Numbered from the stretch's first letter, positions 22,501-27,300 are shown. The stretch is 33,500 nt of DNA from Symbiodinium natans (GCA_905221605.1 CAJNDS010002644.1:1-33500); one strand, 5' to 3'. The notes: a model not told the origin generated them from the letters alone. Translations and numbers: made by a program.

Positions 22501-23116
22501 CTATAAGTCCCCTATACGTCCTCTATAGGCCCAGTAAGTCCCCTGCAAGTCCTCTAAAAGCCCTAAGCCTGCCGAGACACCCTAAACCCTAAAATCCTAA
22601 AACCCTAACAAAAACCCTAAGTAAGCCCCATAAAATCTCTATACCCCCCTAACCCTAAACCCCTAAAACCCTAAACCCCAAGCCCTATACGCCCTCTAAA
22701 CTCTCTATACGCCCCCCGAGCTTTGCCCCAAACCCCAAAACCCGGAAGTCAACAAACACTAAACCCTAAACCCTAAACCCTAAACCCTAAATAAACCCTA
22801 AACCGCCCTAGAAGCTCTATGAAATCTCAATACGCCTCCCCGAGCTTTGCCAACACCCCACCCCCTGAAGACCCTAATTAAACCTAAAGCCCTAGAAGCG
22901 GCGCTTTTTTAACAGGGACCCCCTTATATACCCCTTATTATATATCCTATCTCAACCCAAGGGCTCGAACTATAAAGCCCTAAACCCTAAACCCTAAACC
23001 CTAACCCCTAAACCCTAAACCCTAAATCTCCATACGCCCCCTGAGCTTTGCCGAGACACGAGGAGCCCCTCCATGTGCCGGTCATCGCCCGCTAAGGCCA
23101 CGTGCACATCGCGGGC
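5642..23116 (-). CDS. glycosyltransferase family 8 gene with exons scattered in telomeric-repeat introns
   Basis: A retaining sugar transferase of CAZy family GT8, expected to use a UDP-sugar and Mn2+ in the secretory pathway. Proposed exons in coding order: 23116-23060, 20861-~20838, 19069-19004, 17782-17752, 17298-17267, 14778-14708, 14327-14288, 13889-13836, 11553-11496, 10632-10598, 9930-9863, 8576-8500, 7574-7531, 6972-6922 and 5706-~5642. Landmarks occur in the family order: DVHVALAGDD, NFVRFHL, DTD in YLDTDVIVKGD, FNAGVMVID, LW.HGSQPP, WNVDGLGH, HWTGPLKPW. The nine exons from 14778 to 6922 form one uninterrupted 498-base frame. The block order is like plant GAUT/GATL galacturonosyltransferases, but substrate cannot be told. 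Introns run from ~0.4 to ~2.5 kb and most are packed with telomeric arrays. The N-terminal membrane anchor is not identified and may lie upstream of 23116. It could be a pseudogene, but no broken codon was seen in the core exons. Confidence 0.85.
5810..5927. other. unique island inside the last GT8 intron
   Basis: About 110 bases open in several frames. On the minus strand one frame reads GPPSAKHIDLLRKG after an AG|G, so an extra exon between HWTGPLKPW and LWEPF is possible. It is not required for frame. Confidence 0.3.
5928..6232. repeat. telomeric arrays in GT8 intron
   Basis: TTTAGGG units at 5928-6090 and CCCTAAA at 6184-6232, facing each other across a ~95-base unique island (6090-6183) with no supported exon. 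Confidence 0.9.
6233..6640. other. C/A-rich degenerate telomeric spacer in intron
   Basis: Loosely CCCTAAA-like sequence with many changes and no open frame of note. Confidence 0.6.
6640..6905 (+). repeat. TTTAGGG/TTTAGGGG array with G22 tract
   Basis: Long array mixing 7- and 8-base units, interrupted by 22 consecutive G at 6693-6714. It lies just downstream of the HWTGPLKPW exon in coding sense. Confidence 0.95.
6922..6972 (-). CDS. GT8 exon: HWTGPLKPW motif
   Basis: Seventeen codons, ARILHWTGPLKPWLGSS. The H-x-x-G-x-x-K-P-W signature supplies the second metal ligand (His) and the diphosphate-binding Lys in GT8 enzymes. Acceptor CCGAAG|G, proposed GA donor (TCG|GAGATG). Without that donor the frame runs ten codons further to a stop inside telomeric repeats, which would make this the last exon. 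Confidence 0.9.
7044..7105 (-). repeat. CCCTAAA array in GT8 intron
   Basis: About eight perfect units. The rest of this intron (7106-7484) is unique or degenerate telomeric sequence with a 31-base GAAGCCC-type palindrome near 7185-7215. Confidence 0.9.
7484..7645. repeat. divergent arrays flanking a GT8 exon
   Basis: CCCTAAA at 7484-7524 and TTTAGGG at 7615-7645 bracket the exon at 7531-7574, so the exon sits in the loop of a potential telomeric-repeat hairpin. Confidence 0.85.
7531..7574 (-). CDS. GT8 exon: LGH helix
   Basis: Two bases plus fourteen codons, (G)LGHYGDRSAELIRK. It completes WNVDGLGH across the junction and leads to the terminal His motif. Acceptor GGCCTCGAG|G follows a pyrimidine-rich stretch. 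The GT donor (GTGCCAGGGG) opens directly into a TTTAGGG array in coding sense. Confidence 0.9.
7917..8013 (+). repeat. perfect TTTAGGG array
   Basis: About 14 near-perfect units in the intron between the WNVDG and LGH exons. Confidence 0.95.
8118..8550. repeat. 217-bp tandem duplication containing part of a GT8 exon
   Basis: Units 8118-8334 (217 bases) and 8335-8550 (216) are identical apart from one C in the telomeric part. Each has a CCCTAAA array with the same rare variant units (CCTTAAA, CCCGAAA) and the 3' 51 bases of the GT8 exon. Only the right-hand unit adjoins the exon's acceptor. The copy at 8284-8334 is a truncated exon without acceptor, inside the next intron. Confidence 0.95.
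8500..8576 (-). CDS. GT8 exon: GSQPP to WNVDG
   Basis: Seventy-seven bases reading HGSQPPLLLLLYDRVEWIAD and on to IWNVDG. This is the GT8 block in which G(S/D)Q(P)P is followed by a hydrophobic strand and WNV.G(L)G. Acceptor TGCCCAAG|G, GC donor (GACG|GCCGCT), phase 2 in and 1 out. Its last 51 bases are also present in the tandem copy at 8284-8334. Confidence 0.92.
8590..8780 (+). repeat. TTTAGGG array upstream of a GT8 exon
   Basis: TTTAGGG with TTTGGGG, TTTTAGGG and CTTAGGG variants, separated from the exon at 8500-8576 by about 15 bases. Confidence 0.95.
8863..8972. mobile_element. free-standing introner-like element, family B
   Basis: Inverted ends CTTGGCAGCCCAG and, at the other side, CTGGGATACCAAG (complement CTTGGTATCCCAG) enclose blocks GGGCACCC, TTTTTGGGG, GGGAACCCATAACC and AAAAAAAGGG. 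Intron 2 of the membrane-protein gene has the same order of blocks. Here the element lies inside a GT8 intron. Confidence 0.65.
9040..9725. other. unique intronic stretch
   Basis: No supported exon. It contains one short CCCTAAA array (9173-9208) and a GAA-rich microsatellite (9424-9453). GGTTCAAGTCC near 9590 on the minus strand resembles a tRNA T-arm, but no cloverleaf can be drawn. Confidence 0.5.
9725..9851 (-). repeat. CCCTAAA/CCCCAAA array
   Basis: Mixed units directly left of the exon at 9863-9930. The partner TTTAGGG array lies at 9943-10018 on the other side. Confidence 0.95.
9863..9930 (-). CDS. GT8 exon: NVT helix to LW
   Basis: Twenty-two codons plus two bases beginning EELNVTGKVLDWARRNKDRD and ending LW. 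They match the family segment (Q/E)NITxKxxxWxxxNxxxxLW. Acceptor GACTCAG|G, GC donor (GGAG|GCGCGC). GAGCTCA stands both at the previous exon's end and at this exon's start, a 7-bp direct repeat around the intron. Confidence 0.9.
9943..10408 (+). repeat. three TTTAGGG arrays in GT8 intron
   Basis: Arrays at 9943-10018, 10139-10232 and 10366-10408 are separated by two ~120-base unique islands with no supported exon. TTGAGGG variants cluster at 9965-9985. Confidence 0.9.
10549..10581 (+). repeat. C33 homopolymer
   Basis: Thirty-three consecutive C on + (G in coding sense), 17 bases downstream of the GA donor of the GVMVID exon. Confidence 0.95.
10598..10632 (-). CDS. GT8 exon: GVMVID block, 35 nt
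   Basis: (G)VMVIDMRAWAR completes the FNAGVMVID motif and adds the Trp-Ala-Arg that corresponds to the usual WR. Acceptor CTTCGAG|G, GA donor (GAGCTC). A run of 33 C on + (G in coding sense) begins only 17 bases into the downstream intron. Confidence 0.85.
10640..10755 (+). repeat. perfect TTTAGGG array
   Basis: About 16 perfect units, eight bases upstream of the exon at 10598-10632 in coding sense. Confidence 0.95.
10756..11391. other. degenerate telomeric and unique sequence in intron
   Basis: G-rich decayed TTTAGGG on the left and C-rich decayed CCCTAAA on the right, meeting near 11200. No supported gene. Confidence 0.6.
11392..11608. repeat. divergent arrays flanking the FNAG exon
   Basis: CCCTAAA at 11392-11470 and TTTAGGG at 11557-11608 bracket the exon at 11496-11553, whose acceptor is only four bases from the right-hand array. 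Confidence 0.95.
11496..11553 (-). CDS. GT8 exon: FNAG block
   Basis: Nineteen codons plus one base ending APSFNAG, the first half of the conserved F-N-(A/S)-G-V motif that contacts the donor sugar. Acceptor AAAGAG|G, GC donor (GCAG|GCTGCC). The following G-V is supplied by the next exon, which confirms the phase. Confidence 0.85.
11609..13755. other. long GT8 intron, mixed repeats
   Basis: Contains degenerate arrays, a TTTAGGG array at 12150-12245, a C28 run at 12916-12943 and unique stretches. Frames of up to ~140 codons over the C run encode poly-Pro or poly-Gly and are artefacts of the homopolymer. A missing GT8 exon between VTGK and the FNAG exon would have to lie here; I could not identify one. 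Confidence 0.5.
13755..13822 (-). repeat. CCCTAAA array
   Basis: CCCTAAA and CCCAAAA units immediately downstream (coding sense) of the exon at 13836-13889. Confidence 0.9.
13836..13889 (-). CDS. GT8 exon after the DxD motif
   Basis: VCELHDSVFQESHTVTGK continues KGD exactly as the KGD-(I/V)-x-E-L block of the family does. Acceptor CTGCGAAG|G; proposed GC donor (AAG|GCAGCC), phase 0. A later GT in the adjoining telomeric repeat is an alternative end. The link to the next exon is shorter than in most GT8 proteins, so one small exon may have been missed in the following 2.3-kb intron. Confidence 0.8.
13900..14177. other. intron with CACCC-rich patch
   Basis: Imperfect CCCTACA/CCCTGCA units (13940-14005), then about 150 AT-richer unique bases with no supported gene. 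Confidence 0.6.
14178..14238 (-). repeat. CCCTAAA array ending in an inverted unit
   Basis: About seven CCCTAAA units end in CCCTAGGGTTTAA, so the last unit is turned round and the two orientations meet at 14230/14231. Confidence 0.9.
14288..14327 (-). CDS. GT8 exon: DxD catalytic motif
   Basis: Forty bases giving (R)IVYLDTDVIVKGD. Asp-Thr-Asp is the metal and UDP-sugar binding DxD of GT8, and the surrounding YLD.D.IV.GD is the family signature. Acceptor GTGGAG|G supplies the base that completes Arg. The donor is GC (GCCGGC), phase 0. This is the strongest single piece of evidence for the family. Confidence 0.92.
14360..14400 (+). repeat. short TTTAGGG array
   Basis: Decayed units 33 bases upstream (coding sense) of the DxD exon; with the array at 14515-14700 they form the two ends of that intron. 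Confidence 0.85.
14401..14514. other. unique island inside a GT8 intron
   Basis: Open on the minus strand (FEASMIDRDTGIW), but joining it would interrupt the natural ARRIVYLD link between the two neighbouring GT8 exons. It is therefore read as intronic. It could be an alternative exon. Confidence 0.4.
14515..14700 (-). repeat. CCCTAAA/CCCTAAG array
   Basis: Blocks of CCCTAAG (14585-14642 and 14666-14700) alternate with blocks of CCCTAAA. The array abuts the GT donor of the NFVRFHL exon within eight bases. Confidence 0.95.
14708..14778 (-). CDS. GT8 exon: NFVRFHL block
   Basis: Twenty-three codons plus two bases. AGDLNAPHNFVRFHLGRWIP matches the conserved N-(Y/F)-x-R-F-Y-L-P-x-x-x-P block that precedes the DxD motif in GT8 enzymes. 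Acceptor CGGCACAG|G follows a T-rich stretch. The GT donor (GTCGGGTAGGG) runs straight into CCCTAAG/CCCTAAA repeats. Confidence 0.9.
14818..15309. repeat. degenerate and short perfect telomeric arrays
   Basis: TTTAGGG at 14818-14955, CCCTAAA-like at 15078-15140, TTTAGGG at 15256-15309. The intervening islands are open on the minus strand (for example VSLRSGRNHYVEMG near 15070, VLSDEMAVDAGVTVE near 15210) but have no AG|G acceptor in the right place and do not fit the GT8 order. Confidence 0.7.
15310..16107. other. unique intronic stretch with C26 run
   Basis: No supported gene. Two similar segments beginning TCGACGCCCA (about 15332 and 15424) and a run of 26 C at 15852-15877 are the visible structures. 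Confidence 0.5.
16108..16205 (-). repeat. CCCTAAG/CCCTAAA array
   Basis: Eight or more CCCTAAG units followed by CCCTAAA units. Confidence 0.95.
16206..17160. other. unique intronic stretch
   Basis: No supported exon. It holds the inverted-repeat element at 16602-16714 and otherwise ordinary sequence. Confidence 0.5.
16602..16714. mobile_element. inverted-repeat element, family C
   Basis: Arms TGGGATGTTCCCCCTTATAC and, reversed, GTATAAGTCGGGGACATCCC form a long imperfect hairpin; GGTATCC marks both ends. The loop reads AGGGATTATCGTACCCCC. The copy at 27843-27966 has the same arms. Confidence 0.75.
17267..17298 (-). CDS. probable GT8 exon before NFVRF
   Basis: Two bases plus ten codons (DEFQARLFRR) after acceptor ATCTACTGTCAG and before a GT donor (GTAGCT). 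Joined in phase it leads into AGDLNAPHNF of the next exon, a natural GT8 reading. An alternative acceptor two bases on (AGAG|G) would change the incoming phase. Confidence 0.5.
17628..17737 (-). repeat. CCCTAAA array
   Basis: CCCTGAA units on the left grade into perfect CCCTAAA. It lies 15 bases downstream of the 17752-17782 exon in coding sense. Confidence 0.95.
17752..17782 (-). CDS. probable GT8 exon, 31 nt
   Basis: DESDPQSMLI plus one base, between a pyrimidine-rich acceptor (ACCTCCTCAG|G) and the GT donor GTGGCG. Its phase (0 in, 1 out) fits the exons on both sides. No diagnostic GT8 residue lies in this linker. Confidence 0.5.
17823..18005. mobile_element. family B introner-like element with a telomeric array inside
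   Basis: Terminal inverted repeat GTAGCCCAGT (17823-17832) and ACTGGGCTAC (17996-18005) is perfect over ten bases. The right half keeps the family blocks GGAACCtcgAACCCCC, AAAAAAAG and GGGCACC. The left half is replaced by about 16 CCCTAAA units (17834-17950). Confidence 0.75.
18006..18887. other. unique to degenerate-telomeric intron
   Basis: Short open frames on both strands lack splice borders or recognisable content. The right third is decayed C-rich telomeric sequence. Confidence 0.5.
18888..18982 (-). repeat. CCCTAAA array
   Basis: About eleven near-perfect units, just downstream (coding sense) of the VHVFAL exon. Confidence 0.95.
19004..19069 (-). CDS. GT8 exon: second beta strand and helix
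   Basis: Twenty-two codons beginning VHVFALQRELVGLQAVLGPG. They match the typical GT8 pattern of a strand (hVhVfal) followed by an amphipathic helix ending LGPGRV. Acceptor GGTTTCAG|G, GT donor GTTTTTTTT, phase 0 at both ends. The donor is followed by a T-rich run and then telomeric repeats. Confidence 0.65.
19081..19415 (+). repeat. variant TTTAGGGG/TTTCGGG array
   Basis: Higher-order pattern: 8-base TTTAGGGG units, then repeated ~46-base blocks built from TTTCGGG, TTCAGGGCT and AAGGGGTTGGGGG. It starts 12 bases from the acceptor of the VHVFAL exon. Confidence 0.9.
19416..20337. other. unique intronic stretch with CTAGCGCC motifs
   Basis: No frame of 60 codons. CTAGCGCC or its complement recurs at about 19602, 19789, 20028 and 20051, and ATGGTGCCGCCT occurs at about 19490 and 20091, each followed by a similar TGaCGA. 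This suggests two decayed copies of one element. Confidence 0.5.
20338..20946. repeat. alternating short telomeric arrays
   Basis: CCCTAAA at 20338-20397, TTTAGGG at 20475-20530, mixed CCCTAAA/CCCCAAA at 20640-20815 and TTTAGGG at 20896-20946. The last two bracket the probable exon at 20838-20861. The island at 20400-20470 shows no clear splice borders. Confidence 0.85.
20838..20861 (-). CDS. probable GT8 exon following the N-terminal strand
   Basis: After acceptor GTGAG|G the frame reads ASPLRSAS(ALRP), fitting the helix that follows GLL in GT8 proteins. The 3' end is uncertain: a GC donor after codon 8 keeps phase 0 with the next exon, while a GA donor at 20823 would not. Other frames of this island are also open, so confidence is limited. 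Confidence 0.4.
20990..21075. repeat. short inverted repeat
   Basis: CGAAACAGGA and TCCTGTTTTCCG flank an AT-rich loop of about 55 bases. It may be another hairpin element, but the arms are short. Confidence 0.4.
21495..21640. mobile_element. long inverted-repeat element, family D
   Basis: Arms of about 45 bases with few mismatches: CCCCAAACAGGAAACCCC and on through AATATAGTAGGAAT at left, the complement through CTTGGGGGTTCCCTGTTTGG at right. The loop is under 40 bases. No ORF. The structure is that of a non-autonomous hairpin or introner-type element. Confidence 0.75.
21781..21895. repeat. 9-bp minisatellite (GCCCCTAAA type)
   Basis: About twelve 9-base units (GCCCCTAAA, GCCCTGTAG). On the minus strand they spell Gly-Ala-Leu and Gly-Pro-Thr triplets, so the open frame looks collagen-like. 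The better reading is intron sequence after the GTAAGT donor at 21996. Confidence 0.7.
21997..22109 (-). CDS. exon-like island with a canonical GTAAGT donor
   Basis: Two bases plus 37 codons (LQVLEGQLADEASGGLVMPA and on) between acceptor GGTCGAAG|G and the donor GTAAGT. It lies within the GT8 span but its incoming phase and content do not match that protein. It may be an alternative exon, or a piece of another gene. Confidence 0.4.
22370..22977. repeat. degenerate ~10-bp repeats and CCCTAAA patches
   Basis: CCCCTATAAGTC-type units (22380-22560) are followed by decayed CCCTAAA with a better array at 22755-22800. GAGCTTTGCC with TACGCC(C/T)CC recurs at about 22710, 22830 and 23030, showing segmental copying. 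Confidence 0.6.
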
Positions 23117-23400
23117 CTCAAAGCGACTCGACGTCCATGATTTAGGGTTTAGGGTTTAGGGCTTAGGGTTTGGGGTTTAGGGTTTGGGGTTTAGGGTTTA
23201 GGGTTTAGGGTTTGGGGTTTAGGGTTTGAGGTTTAGGGCTTTGAGCGTTTAGGGTGTAGGGTTTACAGGGTTTGGAGGGTTTAGGGTTTAGGGTTTGGGG
23301 TGTTAAGGACAGGGTTTCGGGCTTAAATGCTTCGGGCGTCTGGGGTTTAGGGTTTAGGGTTTAGGGTTTGGGGTTTTGGGTTTGGGGTTTGGGATTTAGG
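22978..23400. repeat. divergent arrays flanking the first GT8 exon
   Basis: CCCTAAA at 22978-23030 and TTTAGGG/TTTGGGG at 23140-23400 bracket the exon at 23060-23116. Confidence 0.9.
23060..23116 (-). CDS. GT8 exon: N-terminal nucleotide-binding strand
   Basis: Nineteen codons reading ARDVHVALAGDDRHMEGLL. This is the first beta strand and Asp-rich turn of the GT8 fold (hydrophobic-V-x-hydrophobic-A-x-D-D, then G-L-L). Acceptor TTTGAG|G, GT donor GTGTCT, phase 0 at both ends. A CCCTAAA array lies to the left and a TTTAGGG array to the right. Confidence 0.8.
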
Positions 23401-24341
23401 GTGCATACAAGCCGTTTACGAACCATACTCCCGCCTCGCACTGGGGCGCTGCGGTCGCGCTGTGCTCCGCGTCCTCCGACGAGTTTTTTGGGGTGTAGGC
23501 CATAAAAACAAAGACCGGATGGCAGAATCCTGGCAGAAACATCTTCATGAGCTATACCCAAAAAATCTGTGAGGCCTGCAAGTTACACCTGAAGCGCAAA
23601 CCTTTCCTCATGCAGGTTTACTGATCTCAACGCCTGGACTGTGGATCCCGTTTTGGAACGAGGCTCAAACTAGCGACTGCAACTGTGAAACTCGCCACTG
23701 CAAGTTGTAGGTTCAAACTTCCCTTCAAGGGGTTTAGGGGTTGGGGGGATCAGAGGGTTTAGGGTGTTGAGGGTCTGTAGGATTCCCTGGTGTGATGTTT
23801 GGGATTTCGGGCTTGGGGGGTTGTGGGGTTTCAGAGGTTGGGATTTAGGGTTCAGAGTTGGGGTCGAGCGTGTACGATCTGGAAGATCGAGCATATTGCG
23901 GGGTTTCCCTTTGACTTGAGTTTCTTTGGCCTGGGTTCGCCTGAACCCCTAAAACCCAACCCCCTAAAACCCTCTAAAACCCCCTACCCCCAACCCTGAA
24001 CCCTAAACCCCAACCCCCTAAACCCCCCAGACCAAGCGAAGCTTGCGGCACCCAGCCTTCACATTGGCCGCGCCGGCCTCAGCCGGGGACTGAGGTGGCG
24101 GCCTTTGCAAGGGCTCTGCGGGCTTTGGGTTTAGGGTCAGCAGGGTTACCCTAAACCCTTAACCCAAAACCCCCAAACCCCCAGACCCAAAACCCAGGTT
24201 TAGTGGGGTTTGGGGGTAGTAGGTGTCCTCAGGGTCTTCAGGCTTGAGGGCTCTTGGATCTTTCAGGTGGTTTGGTTTATGGGGCTGTTGAGGAGGAGAT
24301 TCCGAGGGGTGAAGGGGAAAGTGAGTTTAGGGACTGGGGGG
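23401..24341. other. degenerate telomeric and unique sequence
   Basis: Unique patch 23405-23700, then decayed G-rich and C-rich telomeric sequence. The GC-rich island at 24040-24130 is open on both strands (minus: AEAGAANVKAG) and contains AG|G...AAG|GC borders around a 21-base piece, too short to assign. Confidence 0.45.
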
Positions 24342-24605
24342 TAGGGTTTAGGGTTTAGGGTTTAGGGTTTAGGGTTTAGGGTTTAGGGTTTAGGGTTTAG
24401 GGTTTAGGGTTTAGGGTTTAGGGTTTAGGGTTTAGGGTTTAGGGTTTAGGGTTTAGGGTTTAGGGTTTAGGCGTTAGGGTTTAGGGTTTAGGGTTTAGGG
24501 TTTAGGGTTTAGGGTTTAGGGTTTAGGGTTTAGGGTTTAGGGTTTAGGGTTTAGGGTTTAGGGTTTAGGGTTTAGGGTTTAGGGTTTAGGGTTTAGGGTT
24601 TAGGG
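24342..24605 (+). repeat. long near-perfect TTTAGGG array
   Basis: About 37 units with a single defect (GCGTTAGGG near 24471). One of the two longest and cleanest arrays in the window, hence young or actively homogenised. Confidence 0.98.
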
Positions 24606-24896
24606 TGGTCAGGATGCCACCCCTGACGTCCCTTGGCTTTGGTAGCCTGCTAGCAACAACAAAAATGGCAAGGCCACGTGGATCAAGCCAAAACTCTAAA
24701 GCCTGACAAGACCGACCAGTCAACAAAAAAAACAATGCATGCAGATGAACCGTAAACCCTAAACCCTAAACCCTTAAACTTTCAGCATGCCCACAAACAG
24801 CTTAACCACTCCTAGGTGCTCGTTTGTGGGTTGTTGTAAGTGAGGCCAGTAGTACCCATACAAAGTAATTACCCCTACGAGATGTAGCTACGGTAA

Positions 24897-24988
24897 GGGT
24901 TTAGGGTTTAGGGTTTAGGGTTCAGGGTTCAGGGTTTAGGGTTTAGGGTTTAGGGTTTGGGGTTTGGGGTTTAGGGTTTAGGGTTCTC
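24897..24988 (+). repeat. TTTAGGG array
   Basis: Mixed TTTAGGG, TTCAGGG and TTTGGGG units; decayed C-rich sequence follows to 25085. Confidence 0.9.
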
Positions 24989-25119
24989 ATCTCCCCAAAC
25001 CCCTGAACCCAGCCCCAAACCCCCAAGACCCTAACCCCTAGACCTTAAACCCCAAAGCCCCCCAAAGCCCCCAAAACCTCCCCAAAACCCGAAACCCTCT
25101 TCCCGGAAGGACCACAGGC

Positions 25120-25160
25120 CTTTGCAAAGAAGAGCCGTCGGGGTGTGGCAGAGATCGGGC
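25120..25160 (-). CDS. unassigned exon island
   Basis: Forty-one bases between acceptor TGCCAAG|G and a GC donor (AAAG|GCCTGT). Two frames are open: ARSLPHPDGSSLQ, or PDLCHTPTALLCK. The second joins in phase with the exon at 25745-25797 and continues its Cys-rich character. Family unknown. Confidence 0.4.
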
Positions 25161-25177
25161 CTTGGCATTCGGTCGAG

Positions 25178-25670
25178 TTTAGGGTTTAGGGTTTAGGGTT
25201 TAGGGTTTATAGGGAGTCTGGGGTTTCTAGGGTTTATAGGGCTTGTGGAGTTTACAGGGCTTATAGGGCTTGCAGGGTCTATAGGGTGAATAGGGTTTAT
25301 AGGGCTTATGAAGTTTGCAGGGTTTGCAGGGTTTATGGAGTTTGCAGGCTTTATGGGGTTGATATGGCTTGTCGGGGACCATGGAAGTTGCTAGGGTTTA
25401 TAGGGTATATAAAGTTTGCAGGGTTTATAGGGTTTAAAGGGATTTTAGAGTTGCCAGGGTTTATAGTGCCATTTAGGGCGTCCAGGGTTTACAGCGTCTA
25501 TAGCGCTTCTGAAGTTTACGGGATTTATGGAGTTTATACGGTTTCTAGGGTTGACAGGGTGTACCGGAATGTATGGAGTTTTATAGGGTTTATGGGGTTT
25601 AAGCGTTTAGAGGGTTGTAGGGTTATGGGGTTCATAGGGTTTGGATTGTGCTTGTCCGGGTGCAGGCTTG
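25178..25670 (+). repeat. TTTAGGG array grading into a TTTATAGGG-type minisatellite
   Basis: Perfect TTTAGGG at 25178-25210, then about 45 degenerate 9-11-base units (GGGTTTATA, GGGCTTATA, AAGTTTGCA). The 132-codon + frame here, rich in V/Y/G/F repeats, is a by-product of the repeat. Confidence 0.8.
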
Positions 25671-25744
25671 CATCTCCCCCCTAAACATTGCAACCTCAAC
25701 TGAACCCTAAACCCTAGACCCTAAATCCTAAACCCTGAAAACGC

Positions 25745-25797
25745 CTGCACATGTGGCAGCAAAGCGGGTCGTGCTCACACCCGAAGGTCATGGGGAC
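25745..25797 (-). CDS. unassigned Cys-rich exon island
   Basis: Seventeen codons plus two bases (VPMTFGCEHDPLCCHMC) between acceptor ATAGTACAG|G and GC donor (TGCAG|GCGTTT). Five Cys and two His hint at a metal-binding or disulphide-rich segment. It lies upstream of the GT8 gene on the same strand. Confidence 0.5.
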
Positions 25798-25829
25798 CTG
25801 TACTATCCCAACCCGAGCTACCCCTAAAC

Positions 25830-26520
25830 GCTAAACCCTAAACCCTACACCATAAACCCTGAACCCTAAACTCTAAAACCTACACCCTAAACCCTAAACC
25901 CACACAACCCCCAAAAAACTAATTGTGCCTAATCCCTAAATCCTAAACCGAAGGTGTGGGGGGGGGGGGGGGAGGGGGGCAGGGGAACCGCCTGAACTCT
26001 GAAACGCAACTCCGAAATCCCTACTCTGAAGCCTTAAGACGTGGTGTTGCAAGCACAGGAAATATGTTAACCCCAAAACCCTAGACTCCAGACCCTGAAC
26101 CTTAAGGCTGTTGTGGATGTTCAAGTTCCGAGATCCCGTCCGGACGCAGCGGAGGAGCCGTGTAACTGACCAAAGGCCGAGCGGTTGAGGGTTCAGGGTT
26201 AGGGTTTCGGGGGACAATGGGACGATAAAGCACTAAAATGCTAAAGTCTACATCCAAACCCTATACCTTCTTCTGCCCCGCGCACTTAACTTGAGGCCAC
26301 AGCCCTAAGCCCTAAACTCAAAACCCAAACCCTATTAACTCCTGAACGCTCAAGCCCTCAAACTCAAAACCTCCGAAAGTCAAAAACCCCAACCCCCGAA
26401 CCCAAAACCCCCTGAACCTCAAAACGTAAAGGCTCTTAACTTCAAAACCACCTATGCCCCTGCTGCTAGACCCTAAACCCTAACCTCAACCCCCTAATCC
26501 CCCAAACCCTAATTTCCTGA
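25830..26520. other. degenerate telomeric sequence with G15 run
   Basis: Decayed CCCTAAA, a run of 15 G at 25958-25972, and no supported gene. Confidence 0.6.
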
Positions 26521-26525
26521 CGCGC

Positions 26526-26551
26526 CTCATTGGGGATATGAAAAGGACTTC
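26526..26551 (-). CDS. unassigned 26-nt exon island
   Basis: EVLFISPM plus two bases between CCGTAAG|G and a GC donor (ATGAG|GCGCG). Very short; supported only by the splice borders and the island layout. Confidence 0.3.
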
Positions 26552-26579
26552 CTTACGGGGTTCTGACGGGTCGTTGCCC

Positions 26580-26645
26580 TAAGCCCTAACCCCTAAACCC
26601 TAAACCCTGAATCCTGAACCCTGAACCCTAAACCCTAAACCCTAT
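26580..26645 (-). repeat. CCCTAAA array
   Basis: Mixed CCCTAAA/CCCTGAA units. The island that follows (26646-26760) is open on the minus strand (QTFESDGLQ before a GC donor) without an AG|G acceptor. Confidence 0.85.
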
Positions 26646-26759
26646 ACTGGGTGTTCATGAGCCTGAAGACCATCGCTCTCGAAGGTCTGCACTAAAGCCC
26701 TGATCGGCACCAGCAAAGCCGACCCACCCCCGGAAGCCACTGTTGGTGGTAAGCCCCAC

Positions 26760-27300
26760 GGAAAATGTGTTCGGGGGGATCCTAAACCCCCCCTTACTTG
26801 CAGGTTCAGGCGTGGCTGTAAGTAGGTTCATGGTACCCAGCTAGCTCTAAACCTACTTATCTCCCCCAGTTTCACTACCCACGTACCTCCACGTAGACCC
26901 CAAATCTCCCAAGAACGCTGCAGTTTTTCTCCCCAAACCGTAGAACCGCCCATGAACCTGAACGTAGACCCTGAAGCCCTGTACCTTGAGCTGTAGAGGT
27001 GCTTCCTAAAAAATAAGGCTTCCCCAAACAAACCCCCAACATACCGCCATACTTACAACATGAACCCCGAAAAGGGTACCCAAATTTCCCAAAACCCCAA
27101 AACCCAAAACCCAAAACCCCTAAGCTCTAAACTCCTAAACTCTAAACCCCTAAACTCTGAACCCCTAAGCCCCTGAAGCCTAAACCCCAAATCTAGAACA
27201 GCCAGTCCTGAGGCTACCACTCGGGTGGAATCCGCAGCTTCTCCGAGGGGATCTGCACGAAGCCCTCAGCCTCCCAGTTGTCTGGATCTTCCAAGTTTCC
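26760..27300. other. degenerate telomeric sequence
   Basis: C-rich decayed units; minus-strand open frames here are Gly/Phe/Trp-rich translations of decayed TTTAGGG and are not genes. Confidence 0.6.

Noticed and set aside
25286-25684. 132-codon + strand frame rich in Val, Tyr and Gly
   Set aside because: It is a translation of the degenerate TTTATAGGG minisatellite; all its apparent repeats follow the DNA repeat.
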